From Pseudomonas arsenicoxydans (GTDB lineage: Bacteria > Pseudomonadota > Gammaproteobacteria > Pseudomonadales > Pseudomonadaceae), in the NCBI RefSeq assembly GCF_006438915.1, contig NZ_RCZE01000012.1, positions 124,001-188,000 on the forward strand: a stretch of DNA of 64,000 bases, read 5' to 3'. Of the stretch, positions 53,568 through 61,881 are shown in pieces; position 1 is the first letter of the stretch, and every line of letters begins with the position of its first letter. Below the pieces are notes generated by a model, which made no database searches, was not told the origin of the DNA, and worked only from the letters and a program-made list of their open reading frames with translations. Position numbers and translations under genes: made by a program.

Positions 53568-54191
53568 CTAACGTTCAAACAAGCCCATGAATTTTAGTAC
53601 CGCCAGCGGCACGCAGCTCGAGCTGCTCTCACTAGTAGTTTCCAGAACATCCAAAGGCTCACCTCCTGCGGCTTCCATCAAACTGTTAGCTAGCCAAACC
53701 GCGTCAAGCATGCTGAACGAATAGCACATGAACTCGAATACAAGCTCTGCTCCACCGTCCTCAACTGTGTAGACGCCCACTTGCTCAGTTGTATCATTCG
53801 TATCTGTTGGGAGCTCGACAAAATAGACCGTGCTTTCGGATCCGTGACAACTGAATTTCCCGTCGGCGGTGTAACTCCAATCTCCGGATACTCTTTTATG
53901 ATATTTGCGCTCAAACATGCTGTCCCGTGCGGCTGGCGTTGGTACAAACCCTGCCAGATTTCCTACGGTAATGAGGACAGCATCGTAAAGACAGCGCGCG
54001 ATCTCTTCAGCTACGGCGCTGGCGAACACGATTGATACAATATCTAAGTTTAGATTGACAGTATTCTCGCCCTGCCTGGAAACCTGACATGGATATTGGT
54101 CGTTGTACTCACGATCGCGCCAGCATGTAAAATCGCGAGCCACGTGAAATATTCGTGACTCCCTTTCATCTTTACCCACAAACACCGCCAT
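53568..54191 (-). CDS. Hypothetical protein
   Basis: A 207-residue acidic protein not recognised. It has a tryptophan/tyrosine-bearing beta-like centre (G-D-W-S-Y-T-A-D-G-K-F-S-C-H-G) and a serine-rich run (T-S-E-S-S-S-S-C) near the end. There is no signal peptide or membrane helix. It is convergent with the Fic-like gene and divergent from the exonuclease gene. No ribosome site is clear at the ATG. Confidence 0.5.
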   Translation of the reverse strand: MAVFVGKDERESRIFHVARDFTCWRDREYNDQYPCQVSRQGENTVNLNLDIVSIVFASAVAEEIARCLYDAVLITVGNLAGFVPTPAARDSMFERKYHKRVSGDWSYTADGKFSCHGSESTVYFVELPTDTNDTTEQVGVYTVEDGGAELVFEFMCYSFSMLDAVWLANSLMEAAGGEPLDVLETTSESSSSCVPLAVLKFMGLFER

Positions 54192-54519
54192 AAACTATGA
54201 TTCTTAAAATCAAATCGGATGGTTTTGGGTCAATCTTTAACGCAGAAGAGAAATAAACTTCCGCGATTGCCACATAAAACTGCTCTCATGGCAGCGTGGT
54301 CGGGCCCGAAAGCCCATAAACTTAAGACCTTTATCTCAGGCAGGGACTATCGAGCGCAGACGGATTTCGAGTAATGGAAATGCACGATGAGCGCTATAGA
54401 TGCATCTAGGCCAACGGTTTGCTCATTGCTCTGTAATTTTTGCTCCTGCACCCCCAATGCTGCGTAGGATCCATGGCTCGGTGTAACCTGACCAAACGCC
54501 AAGTAAGGTCTCCCATACT
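54192..54519. other. Gene-free stretch upstream of the exonuclease gene
   Basis: The 328 bases hold one hairpin near 54303 (GGGC-CCGAAA-GCCC) and the promoter region of the exonuclease gene. I see nothing else. Confidence 0.35.
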
Positions 54520-55137
54520 ATGAGCATTGTAGCAAAGCTCCTTCATCTCCAAGCCATCCAAAGCCTCCTCGCGCCATACCGCTACCTCTATTGCGTAGAC
54601 CTTGAGGCAACCTGTGATGAGGTTGAAGAATCAGAATCGCCCAGGCCGCTTGCAGTCGTCCCCGATCAGATGGAAACGATCGAAGTTGGCCTGGTGGTGA
54701 TCGATCTGGTAACGCTTGAGATCGTCGATGAATTTCAGCGTTTCGTCCGACCTAAAATCAACCCCACTCTTACCGACTTCTGCAAGAAGCTCACATCCAT
54801 TCAACAAGCAGATGTGAACAGTGCAGGCACCTATGTGGAGGTTGGCCAGGAGCTAGGAGCGTTTATTGCGCAATATCCAAACGCTGCTTGGGCGTCGTGG
54901 GGTGACTATGATGCAAGGCAGCTTGAGCGAGACGCAGCGTTTGCTGCGTGCCCTTCCCTACTCGAAGGCTTGCCACATTTCAACGCAAGGAAATGGCATG
55001 CAGGCTTATATGACAATCGACCGAAATCCCTTAAACAAACGGTAGAGTCGATGGGGCTGGCTTGGCAGGGTACCTATCACCGAGCGATAGACGATGCCAG
55101 GAATGTCGCGGCCATCATTAAGGAGATGCTCGGCTGA
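54520..55137 (+). CDS. 3'-5' exonuclease, ERI-1/DEDDh type
   Basis: A 205-residue DEDDh exonuclease. Motif I is C-V-D27-L-E29-A-T-C. Motif II is in the W-G-D-Y-D-A-R-Q-L-E-R-D segment, and motif III is H-R-A-I-D-D-A-R-N. The C-V-D-L-E-A-T-C form and the W-G-D-Y-D segment are those of the ERI-1/Snipper group, which trims structured RNA or DNA 3' ends. It is alone on its strand in the cargo. A defensive or RNA-turnover role is inference. Confidence 0.82.
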   Translation: MSIVAKLLHLQAIQSLLAPYRYLYCVDLEATCDEVEESESPRPLAVVPDQMETIEVGLVVIDLVTLEIVDEFQRFVRPKINPTLTDFCKKLTSIQQADVNSAGTYVEVGQELGAFIAQYPNAAWASWGDYDARQLERDAAFAACPSLLEGLPHFNARKWHAGLYDNRPKSLKQTVESMGLAWQGTYHRAIDDARNVAAIIKEMLG

Positions 55138-55468
55138 TTAGGTGAGCCGGGGCGATTCACTCCTCTGCAATAGGCCGATTAGATCGAGTAAAGCGTGCGT
55201 CTCCACCCTCGTCCTGAATATCTAAAGTGGGAGCTTTGAACTCAGCCCTCGAGCCGGCGTGCTCATTCATTCCGTTGTAGCGGCGACGTCGCCTTCGAAT
55301 AGGGAAAAGGCTTCCTCAAAAACAGCAATCAAGCTGTCGCTTTCAGGGAAGTCAAACGTCTAAGACGTTTGAGCGACTGGCACTTGACGTGATGCAAACC
55401 AGATCGCTTATAGATAACGTTTCCAAACAGCGCGGCCACAGGGCGACATAGGAACCACAGGTTGAAAA
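55138..55468. other. Gap holding only the antitoxin remnant
   Basis: Apart from the decayed antitoxin copy, these 331 bases hold a short palindromic stretch near 55355 (AACGTCTAAGACGTT) and no gene. Confidence 0.4.
55152..55332 (-). pseudogene. Remnant of a second Xre/MbcA/ParS-type antitoxin
   Basis: Reading the minus strand from 55332 gives I-A-V-F-E-E-A-F-S-L-F-E-G-D-V-A-A-T-T-E then TGA where the intact copy has Trp, then M-S-T-P-A-R-G-L and a second stop (TAG). It matches the C-terminal third of the antitoxin at 51245-51694 over about 56 codons. The N-terminal part is gone. The two copies 3.9 kb apart point to a past duplication or two insertions. Confidence 0.8.
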
Positions 55469-56263
55469 CTACCGGCGCCGCAATCGGTCATTCTCATCCA
55501 GTACGAACTGTCGCGACCAGATGGCTGCCCAGAATTGTATCGTTAGTATCCATGGTCTGGTCATCACCCAAACCACCGCTCTGCGCCACAAAGACCAAAA
55601 CGGCGTCTTCGAATACCTTCTGCTGGATAACGGCGTGTAAACAGATCCGCCTCGAGTGGCAAAGCCCCATTTCCAATTAATCTCAATTTCTCGCTTCGCG
55701 TAAGTGATCGAATTGCAGTTCCAGAACGCGCCCCACCTGCGATTCCACGTGTCACTTACCAACCAGTTGTGGCTGAGATGCGAGGTGAGTGAATCGAACT
55801 CCGGCACCTGACCGTCTTGCAGTGCTACCGAGCATTTACGAAATTGGTAGCTCTCCACGGAAAACCGGATATCACCCTTGAGGTGCGATAGGAAATCTTG
55901 CGAAGGAACACGTGTGAGATTGAAAACGACCGGCGAGCGATCTAGGTCATGTACGGTTATCGCGTCTTGATATCGAAGACCTGCACCCTCGGCCTCAAAT
56001 AAGCAATCTAATTTCACTACCGCAGCATCGACTGCACGGAATGCGATTTTGGAAACCCGAGGTTCAGCGTCGGTCGGCTTCGTTAGATAGAGAGAGTACT
56101 CGACGTGTTTTCCTAGCTTTTCCCATCGAGCGCCGAAACCGTTACGTTTCGTCCACCTTCGATGGGCCTCGGAATAGGTTTTATAGAGCAGTGCCCTGGT
56201 GACGCGCCGCCAGCACCATGCTCCCGCTTTGAAAATTACACCCCATGGCGTCGGAATCGTCAT
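55469..56263 (-). CDS. Hypothetical protein with C-terminal membrane helix
   Basis: A 264-residue protein that I do not recognise. A basic, tryptophan-bearing N-terminus is followed by a beta-rich middle and a hydrophobic C-terminal segment (A-V-V-W-V-M-T-R-P-W-I-L-T-I-Q-F-W-A-A-I-W), which is probably membrane-inserted. ATG at 56263 is chosen because AGGGGCGA lies just before it. A soluble domain tethered by a C-terminal helix is a layout seen in some abortive-infection effectors, but nothing specific supports that here. Confidence 0.5.
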   Translation of the reverse strand: MTIPTPWGVIFKAGAWCWRRVTRALLYKTYSEAHRRWTKRNGFGARWEKLGKHVEYSLYLTKPTDAEPRVSKIAFRAVDAAVVKLDCLFEAEGAGLRYQDAITVHDLDRSPVVFNLTRVPSQDFLSHLKGDIRFSVESYQFRKCSVALQDGQVPEFDSLTSHLSHNWLVSDTWNRRWGAFWNCNSITYAKREIEINWKWGFATRGGSVYTPLSSRRYSKTPFWSLWRRAVVWVMTRPWILTIQFWAAIWSRQFVLDENDRLRRR

Positions 56264-56479
56264 GTTCGCCCCTCGCAAGCTTGAAGATGTTTGCCTATCC
56301 CGAGACCTGAGCGGGCGAGCAGGGTAAACCCTGATGGTTTCAAAAGTGCAGGATCATCAAAAGTAAAGATGCCCTCAATACATACGCTCCTGACTCTGAA
56401 TTTTTGAGCACCCACTTGGCAAGACAAGGATTGTCACAACTGCCAATATCTCATCACTTATCAAAGCCCTGGAAGCTCT

Positions 56480-56932
56480 ATGCGAAAAATACGGTATCGC
56501 CCTCATCCACTGCTAGCCTACCCGACCCAACCAGTTTTTCTGGCGTTGCTCGTCAGCATTCCCTTCCTGATAATGGGAGCTCTCTGGCGCGATGGCTTGC
56601 TCAGCACAACCACTGTGGCCGCCGCCTTCGATGGGACTGCTTTACTCTGCTTGGTTATGCCGGTGACATCAGCCTGGAGAGCTGCTGCAATGGAGCGAGA
56701 GTACCGTGGTTACCTACAAGTAATCGCCGATGAGCTCTCTGCCCCAAATTTAGATGACAAGCGCCGCCAACAGCTTCTGGTCGAACGTTCAAAGCTGGAC
56801 GACCAATTTCACTTCGTCCACGACCGGCAGGGGACGCTTCAAAAGGTGAAAGTTATAGGGGTAGGGATGCGCTTAGCTTCCAGATATCTGCGTAAAATCA
56901 ATAAGTACATCAATTCTTTCCGACTGTTCTAA
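56480..56932 (+). CDS. Small membrane protein
   Basis: A 150-residue protein with two adjacent transmembrane helices (F-L-A-L-L-V-S-I-P-F-L-I-M-G-A-L and A-L-L-C-L-V-M-P-V-T-S-A-W), then a charged cytosolic helical tail of about 80 residues. It is not recognised. GGAAG eight bases before the ATG supports the start. It is divergent from the C-terminally anchored protein upstream; the pair could work together at the membrane, but that is a guess. Confidence 0.5.
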   Translation: MRKIRYRPHPLLAYPTQPVFLALLVSIPFLIMGALWRDGLLSTTTVAAAFDGTALLCLVMPVTSAWRAAAMEREYRGYLQVIADELSAPNLDDKRRQQLLVERSKLDDQFHFVHDRQGTLQKVKVIGVGMRLASRYLRKINKYINSFRLF

Positions 56933-57282
56933 AAGCTAGCCGACATCGACAAAATTTGGCGGTCAACCAAGCTCGTTCTGTTGGCCCGCCAGCTTACCTT
57001 TTTGTTCGTCACATGGGTTTGCGTCAAGTAGCCGTCATTGGCAACCGAAAGACATTGGTTTACCCCCCTCCTGATTGCCCTTCATACGATGCTGTATCAG
57101 AAAGAATCGAGGGGGTTTTGATAGCGAATCTGATGCTTTGAATCAGCGTTTTGGCCCAAAACCTTGGAGTAGATCCACCACTGCTTGATGAAGGCCGGAG
57201 GCTCCAAGATGGGCTAACGCAACCTTCCAGAGCATTCTCTCCTGGGACAGGTTAAGCCGCCAGCGGGTTGTCGTTACCTCGA
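56933..57282. other. Gene-free stretch
   Basis: These 350 bases lie between the small membrane protein and the convergent HEPN gene. A 61-codon frame at 56956-57141 has no ribosome site or family feature, so I do not call it. I see nothing else. Confidence 0.35.
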
Positions 57283-58437
57283 TCATGGTTGCTCTTTGGC
57301 ATCCTGACTCTCCTCAGTCGCCGCCCCGGCTGCGACCATAGCCTCTATACCTTGCCGTACCTGGTCTTCACATTTATGGCAGGCGAAATACTTAATTCTC
57401 TCCATGTCGCCAGTCACAAATTCCCCGCAGCGCTCACAAGCAACTGCCTGCCACCCTCGATCAAAGCATGAAACGCAGCTCCACAACCCATCGATGTAGA
57501 AAACAGAAGGTCGGGGACACTCGCACTCATGGCAAGAAGCGATATGCTCGGCACCCCCCTCCCACCATTGATCCCCCTCATGGATATGAGCAGTGCACAG
57601 GTCGATTAGAGCATCTGTATTGAAGGCGAAATGGCACGTAGGACATTCGGTGAATTTTGCATCAAAGAACTCAACGTCTTCATTGCATCCTGGGCAGGGT
57701 AATTTGATATCAGCTTTTACCACCGCAGTGTCACTGACGCCGCAGACCAAGCAGCTGTAATCCGTTCCCCAAGGATGCACTTTATTCACCACAGCTGACT
57801 TAAGCTCGCAGTGCTCGCATGCAATGATCGTTTTACCTCTTTTCAGCTCTATCTCAATTTTCGGCTTTAGAATCGTGAACCGGGAACTAAGGAAATCGCG
57901 TTGCCTCATCATGCGGTGATTAAGCTTCTGGAGCTCAATTTTGTAAGGCTCGAAAACTTCCTTCCACGTATCTGTGAGCATGGCGTACAGGTAGTGCCAT
58001 GAGGCCCACTGCTCAACGATAACGCCCGCTTGAGTTGCTGCTAGGTCGTCATGCCCTGAATGGGCGAAATGGACGATCTGGTTGCGGTGCTCGCCTAGCG
58101 CCTTGAAGTTATCGGAGGCGGCGAGGTCAATTTTCTCTCCAAGAATCGAATTGATCCGCTTCAGGGCATCATCGAGATAAACAGAAAGAAAGTCCCCGAC
58201 GTATAGATTTTGCAGCTCTGCAGTCTCTGGCTTGGACAGCATAAGCGTCCAGTGTTCCGCCATCAGGCGAGCTTTGAGAAAGAGCTCAATGGCCGTATAC
58301 AAGTCGACGATAGAGTTCTTGGGTCTCTCCTTAACGTGATCAAGTGACGTCTCAACGAACCCCAGCGCATTCTTCACCAAAGCATCGAACAGCTGTTCCT
58401 TTGTCCGTTTTTCCTGCTTGAGCCACTTTCTTGCCAT
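57283..58437 (-). CDS. HEPN-domain protein with four zinc ribbons
   Basis: A 384-residue protein. Residues about 10-170 are helical and contain R118-N-Q-I-V-H123, the R-N-x-x-x-H motif of HEPN ribonucleases. The C-terminal half has eight C-x-x-C pairs forming four zinc ribbons: C-E-H-C/C-L-V-C, C-P-G-C/C-P-T-C, C-H-E-C/C-V-S-C and C-E-R-C/C-H-K-C. HEPN proteins with the intact motif are mostly RNases in toxin or phage-defence systems; zinc ribbons could bind RNA or a trigger. ATG at 58437 has AGGTGG six bases upstream. No antitoxin partner is obvious. Confidence 0.72.
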   Translation of the reverse strand: MARKWLKQEKRTKEQLFDALVKNALGFVETSLDHVKERPKNSIVDLYTAIELFLKARLMAEHWTLMLSKPETAELQNLYVGDFLSVYLDDALKRINSILGEKIDLAASDNFKALGEHRNQIVHFAHSGHDDLAATQAGVIVEQWASWHYLYAMLTDTWKEVFEPYKIELQKLNHRMMRQRDFLSSRFTILKPKIEIELKRGKTIIACEHCELKSAVVNKVHPWGTDYSCLVCGVSDTAVVKADIKLPCPGCNEDVEFFDAKFTECPTCHFAFNTDALIDLCTAHIHEGDQWWEGGAEHIASCHECECPRPSVFYIDGLWSCVSCFDRGWQAVACERCGEFVTGDMERIKYFACHKCEDQVRQGIEAMVAAGAATEESQDAKEQP

Positions 58438-58620
58438 GAGTCCCACCTAAGTCAATGCACGGCCGCTTGATCGCCGATGTGCTTCCTGAGATTTTGACTC
58501 AACGGACATGATGGCGCCATAGTGGCTAGGCGACCCTTATCTTTAATAGGTACGCTGCGCTTCACCCTTGGGCGCAAGACCAATCCTGCGCCTCCCTATC
58601 GAATCAATCAGGAAGATACG

Positions 58621-58908
58621 ATGTCGCTAAAATTATCCACTTCTAATCTGCAATCCGAAAAATATACCTACACCTGGAAACGCACTGACGGTGATGGAAA
58701 ATATACTGGCCCCCTAGATCGAGACCGCGTTAGCAAGGTTGAGGGATATGAGGTGTTGGAATTCGTAGAGCAGTTCATGGACAAACACGGGCTCAAAAGC
58801 AAAGCGGACTTTCATAAAGTCGAGGATGCGCTTCACAGCCCTAGCCTTAGCAAGGAGATCATGCGCAAAGCGCTCATCTCTGGCGTAGAAAAGATATTGG
58901 GGTACTGA
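58621..58908 (+). CDS. Small hypothetical protein
   Basis: A 95-residue protein, not recognised, with a charged N-terminus (Y-T-Y-T-W-K-R-T-D-G-D-G-K-Y) and helical C-terminal half. AGGAAG before the ATG at 58621 supports this start over an upstream in-frame start. It is divergent from the HEPN gene, so it could be its partner, but no specific evidence exists. Confidence 0.55.
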   Translation: MSLKLSTSNLQSEKYTYTWKRTDGDGKYTGPLDRDRVSKVEGYEVLEFVEQFMDKHGLKSKADFHKVEDALHSPSLSKEIMRKALISGVEKILGY

Positions 58909-58933
58909 CAGGGCAGCCTACAAGGCGCTGCCT
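58908..58933 (+). terminator. Hairpin after the 95-residue gene
   Basis: GGGCAGC pairs with GCTGCCT around CTACAAGGC-type loop, directly after the stop. No T-run follows. Confidence 0.4.
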
Positions 58934-59045
58934 GGATCGACGGGCGGCGCTTCCACGTCAGTGTGACCGGGCAAGAAACCTAGGCAAAACTCCGAAAGGG
59001 TGTGAGATATCGAAACTTGTCTATGCGGCTAAATGTGGGAACCGA

Positions 59046-59543
59046 TCAGTCACACTCATCCCGCGAGAGATCCGAAAAGTCTGTGAGCTCGTCACAATTG
59101 ATGCAGTGATGCATGCAGGAAGCTTCTTGGTAATGCATGCCACAAAAGCATCCACAGAACGGGCAGCACTCTTGAATTTCTAAATCGCCCCATGCCCAGA
59201 CGCCCATATATTCCGGTAAAGCATCTCGCCCATACCCTGTGATTTCGAATGCATCTGCATTCTTCGCTATGAACCCATCCGCACCTTCAGCCATTAGGAT
59301 GGGTAGAACGTCAGCAGGTTCGATTTGGAACCACTCTCCTATCTGCCGCTGTCGCGCGAAATGGATGTGGAGCTTTCGTTCAAGAGCAGCATCATTCTCT
59401 GAATGAATCCAACCCATAACCTCCAAAGGAAATGGACTACCGGTCTGGAGCTGACCCCGCCGGCGCGTGATGTCGCTGGCGCGCCCAATTTTGATGTGGA
59501 TGCAATTGTTGGCCTGCACCTGACCAATGAAATAGACCGGCAT
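59046..59543 (-). CDS. GIY-YIG-type nuclease (MUG113/T5orf172-like) with Cys-rich tail
   Basis: A 165-residue protein. The N-terminal half (V-Y-F-I-G ... I-K-I-G-R-A-S-D-I-T-R-R-R-G-Q-L-Q-T-G, then E-R-K-L-H-I-H-F and G-E-W-F-Q-I) is the GIY-YIG variant found in T5orf172/MUG113 proteins. The C-terminal part has two cysteine clusters (C-C-P-F-C-G-C-F-C and C-M-H-H-C-I-N-C) that probably bind zinc. ATG at 59543 is preferred to an upstream TTG. It precedes nothing on its strand, but follows the TIGR02391-type gene by 67 to 73 bases, so they may be co-transcribed. Confidence 0.75.
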   Translation of the reverse strand: MPVYFIGQVQANNCIHIKIGRASDITRRRGQLQTGSPFPLEVMGWIHSENDAALERKLHIHFARQRQIGEWFQIEPADVLPILMAEGADGFIAKNADAFEITGYGRDALPEYMGVWAWGDLEIQECCPFCGCFCGMHYQEASCMHHCINCDELTDFSDLSRDECD

Positions 59544-59609
59544 CGCATTTTTCTCGATTGAGGTGAGTCGGGACAAAGTAGCTGAAACCGTTGACCAGTC
59601 TTGCTGAAT

Positions 59610-60419
59610 CTAGGGATTTATCTTTCGGGTAACATCAAGCTTACGATGCATGAGCGATACCATCGTGAGAATGTCCAAGGCATCTTGCTCGGACATAGGC
59701 CAGTCTATCTTCGTCGCATGCGCCATAGGATTACGGACAGCCCCGAACAATCCGATTAGCAGATTCGCAAATCCCTTCTGCTCACTTTTCTCAGACTCGG
59801 TGGTCAGGGGCCCCAAGGCAAGCATTGGGCTTTGTCCGAGGAAAGCCTTGGTCACCAGATCGGCGCCATCGCCATTCAAGCCCGACAGGTTTCGGATCCG
59901 TGCAGCAATCCCCTTTGTGGCCTCAAATACTGCGTGGAAGTAATTTTCGCTCAACAGTTCTGCCCGACAGTATTTGAAAACCTCCTCATGTACTGCTCGT
60001 GCTTCTAGCGCTGCTTTGAGCCGGCCTACACGCGCGCGAGCTACATCCAGGGTAGTTGCCTTGTCCGCACGCCCTACTCTTCCATCATCGCGCACGTAGA
60101 ATCCCGAGAAAGCGAGGACAACGTTGAGCTCATCCCTACGCCAACTGAAGGCCTCACGATCCCGGGCGTAACTCACAGGATTCATAGCGCAGTTGATGAA
60201 AAGGATGAGATGGTTCCCAACCTGATGCTGGTTCTGCATTTGTGCCAACGCATTGAATAAGCGTTTCCACTTGGTGTTACTGGGATCGGCATCCGGAACG
60301 CGAATGTCTTGGAGAAGATATCCAATTTGAGTGCCGCTCAAGCCACGTTCGGTATCAGCGAGAACACGACATGCAGCTTCTAAGTGCTGCGAACTAAAGG
60401 GTGCGATGCGGGTACTCAA
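59610..60419 (-). CDS. TIGR02391/Ymh family HEPN protein
   Basis: A 269-residue protein. The N-terminus S-T-R-I-A-P-F-S-S-Q-H-L-E-A-A and the C-terminus G-A-V-R-N-P-M-A-H-A-T-K-I-D-W-P-M-S-E-Q-D-A-L-D match the TIGR02391 (Ymh) family. R-N-P-M-A-H is its HEPN-type R-x4-H motif. Members are predicted RNases in abortive-infection loci. TTG at 60419 is chosen because GGAG lies seven bases upstream; ATG at 60455 and GTG at 60506 lack good sites. It lies next to the GIY-YIG gene. Confidence 0.78.
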   Translation of the reverse strand: MSTRIAPFSSQHLEAACRVLADTERGLSGTQIGYLLQDIRVPDADPSNTKWKRLFNALAQMQNQHQVGNHLILFINCAMNPVSYARDREAFSWRRDELNVVLAFSGFYVRDDGRVGRADKATTLDVARARVGRLKAALEARAVHEEVFKYCRAELLSENYFHAVFEATKGIAARIRNLSGLNGDGADLVTKAFLGQSPMLALGPLTTESEKSEQKGFANLLIGLFGAVRNPMAHATKIDWPMSEQDALDILTMVSLMHRKLDVTRKINP

Positions 60420-60514
60420 AGCCAATCTCCAACGGTAAACACTAAAGTGCCGCATGCGCACCGGGAAAAAACAATCCTTGGGCCCATGTGCCGAACGAGA
60501 TAGCACACGGGGTA

Positions 60515-61300
60515 CTAGCCCTCAAAATCCGATCTGAGGTTTTCCTCCAGATGCTCAACTCTAGATGTGCCCGGAATTGGGAACATGATCGGCGAGTAGT
60601 TCAGAAGCCATTTCAATGCATGGGTTGCCAAGGTGGGCTGGTCTCGAACCTCACTTGTTGCAAAACACTTTCCGGCGCTCAGAGGTGCGTAGGGAACGAA
60701 CGCTATTTCATTCTGCTCACACCAAAGGATCACATCCTCGGAATGGTTGTCCAGAAAGCTAAATTGATTCTGAACAGCGGCGATTGGAGCAATCGTCATC
60801 GCCTGCGTGAGTTGAGGAATATCGACTTTCGACAAACCCAGAGATTTGATCTTCCCTTCCTGACGCATCTTCTCAAGCTCCCCGACCTGGTCGGCCAAAG
60901 GGACATTTGGATCGACACGGTGCAGGTAATACAGATCAATTGCTTCAACGCTAAGTTGTCTGAGGCTCATCTCGACGCACTGGCGCAAATACGCCGGATA
61001 GCCGCAGGGTGTCCACTTGCCCGGGCCTTGGCGGGTAAAGCCACCTTTGGTAGCAATGACCAGATCGTCTGTATAGGGGAACAACGCTTTGCGAATTAGC
61101 CCCTCGGCCACATTTGGCCCATAAGCGTCGGCGGTGTCGATGTGTTGCACACCCGAGTCCACGGCTCTGCGCAGGAGTTGAATGGCCTCAGATTCTGAGG
61201 CCGGTGGGCCCCATATACCAGGCCCCGTGAGCCTCATTGTGCCGAAGCCAAGACGCCTCACCTGCCTTCCTGCCAAGAGTCCTGTCCGGGGGGCAATCAT
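60515..61300 (-). CDS. Aldo/keto reductase (gene 4 of the radical SAM operon)
   Basis: A 261-residue TIM-barrel oxidoreductase. The AKR tetrad is complete: Asp55, Tyr60 (D-T-A-D-A-Y-G), Lys85 (A-T-K-G-G) and His127 (Y-L-H-R-V-D). The C-terminal NADPH region is G-T-S-R-V-E-H-L-E-E-N. It is shorter than most AKRs (about 280-330 residues). The ATG overlaps the stop of the P-loop gene by four bases, and GGAG lies five bases upstream. It is the last gene of a four-gene operon; the substrate may be a product of the radical SAM enzyme. Confidence 0.88.
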   Translation of the reverse strand: MIAPRTGLLAGRQVRRLGFGTMRLTGPGIWGPPASESEAIQLLRRAVDSGVQHIDTADAYGPNVAEGLIRKALFPYTDDLVIATKGGFTRQGPGKWTPCGYPAYLRQCVEMSLRQLSVEAIDLYYLHRVDPNVPLADQVGELEKMRQEGKIKSLGLSKVDIPQLTQAMTIAPIAAVQNQFSFLDNHSEDVILWCEQNEIAFVPYAPLSAGKCFATSEVRDQPTLATHALKWLLNYSPIMFPIPGTSRVEHLEENLRSDFEG

Positions 61301-61881
61301 GAACGCTCCAACTTGTGAAGAATTTCGGTGTGTAAGCTATCGAGTAGAGCACCACGTACATGAGGAACAAGCATCTGATGCTGGATCCCGAAGTGGTTCA
61401 AGATCTGATGTAAGTGGGTGTCGACGGACTGCCTGAAAACCAAATTGGTATCGCGTCCTGGGCCAAGAGCGATGGAGCTATCAAGTCGAGTAGCAACGAT
61501 GGTTGTGTAGCCGGGAAGCTGGCTGGTGATCAGTGCGTTAATCGCGTCGATCTGATGCATAGGTGCAGGTGTACCTCGATGCTCGACGGCGGCATTCCAA
61601 TACGCCACAGCATCCATGATCGGTCGATCGACCAGTATCACCTCAGCATTATCAGCGGCTGTTCGTTGCGCTTCGAGCGTCCGATCGATAAACCACATCG
61701 TGGAGTCATAGGTATGTTGAGTCAGCAGCGGAATGCCCTGTTGTACTGCCAGCCTCCCAAACGAGGGGATGGTGGCGACACTGATGCCTTTGCACTCAAG
61801 TGAAACTTTGAGCTCATCACAGAAGGTAGACTTCCCCGTGGAATGGGTACCAGTAACACCTAAAAGAACAGGCTTCACCAT
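61297..61881 (-). CDS. P-loop kinase-like NTPase (gene 3 of the radical SAM operon)
   Basis: A 194-residue P-loop protein. Walker A is G11-T-H-S-T-G-K17-S-T. V-I-L-V-D-R-P is the Walker B-like strand, and the small size suits a nucleoside or nucleotide kinase of the NadR/thymidylate-kinase style. Which base or sugar it would phosphorylate is unknown. AAGGAAA precedes the ATG. Its start overlaps the exonuclease stop by seven bases and its stop overlaps the reductase start by four. Confidence 0.8.
   Translation of the reverse strand: MVKPVLLGVTGTHSTGKSTFCDELKVSLECKGISVATIPSFGRLAVQQGIPLLTQHTYDSTMWFIDRTLEAQRTAADNAEVILVDRPIMDAVAYWNAAVEHRGTPAPMHQIDAINALITSQLPGYTTIVATRLDSSIALGPGRDTNLVFRQSVDTHLHQILNHFGIQHQMLVPHVRGALLDSLHTEILHKLERS

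Noticed and set aside
56956..57141. 61-codon frame in the gap after the small membrane protein
   Set aside because: No ribosome site, no domain feature, and odd composition; treated as chance.
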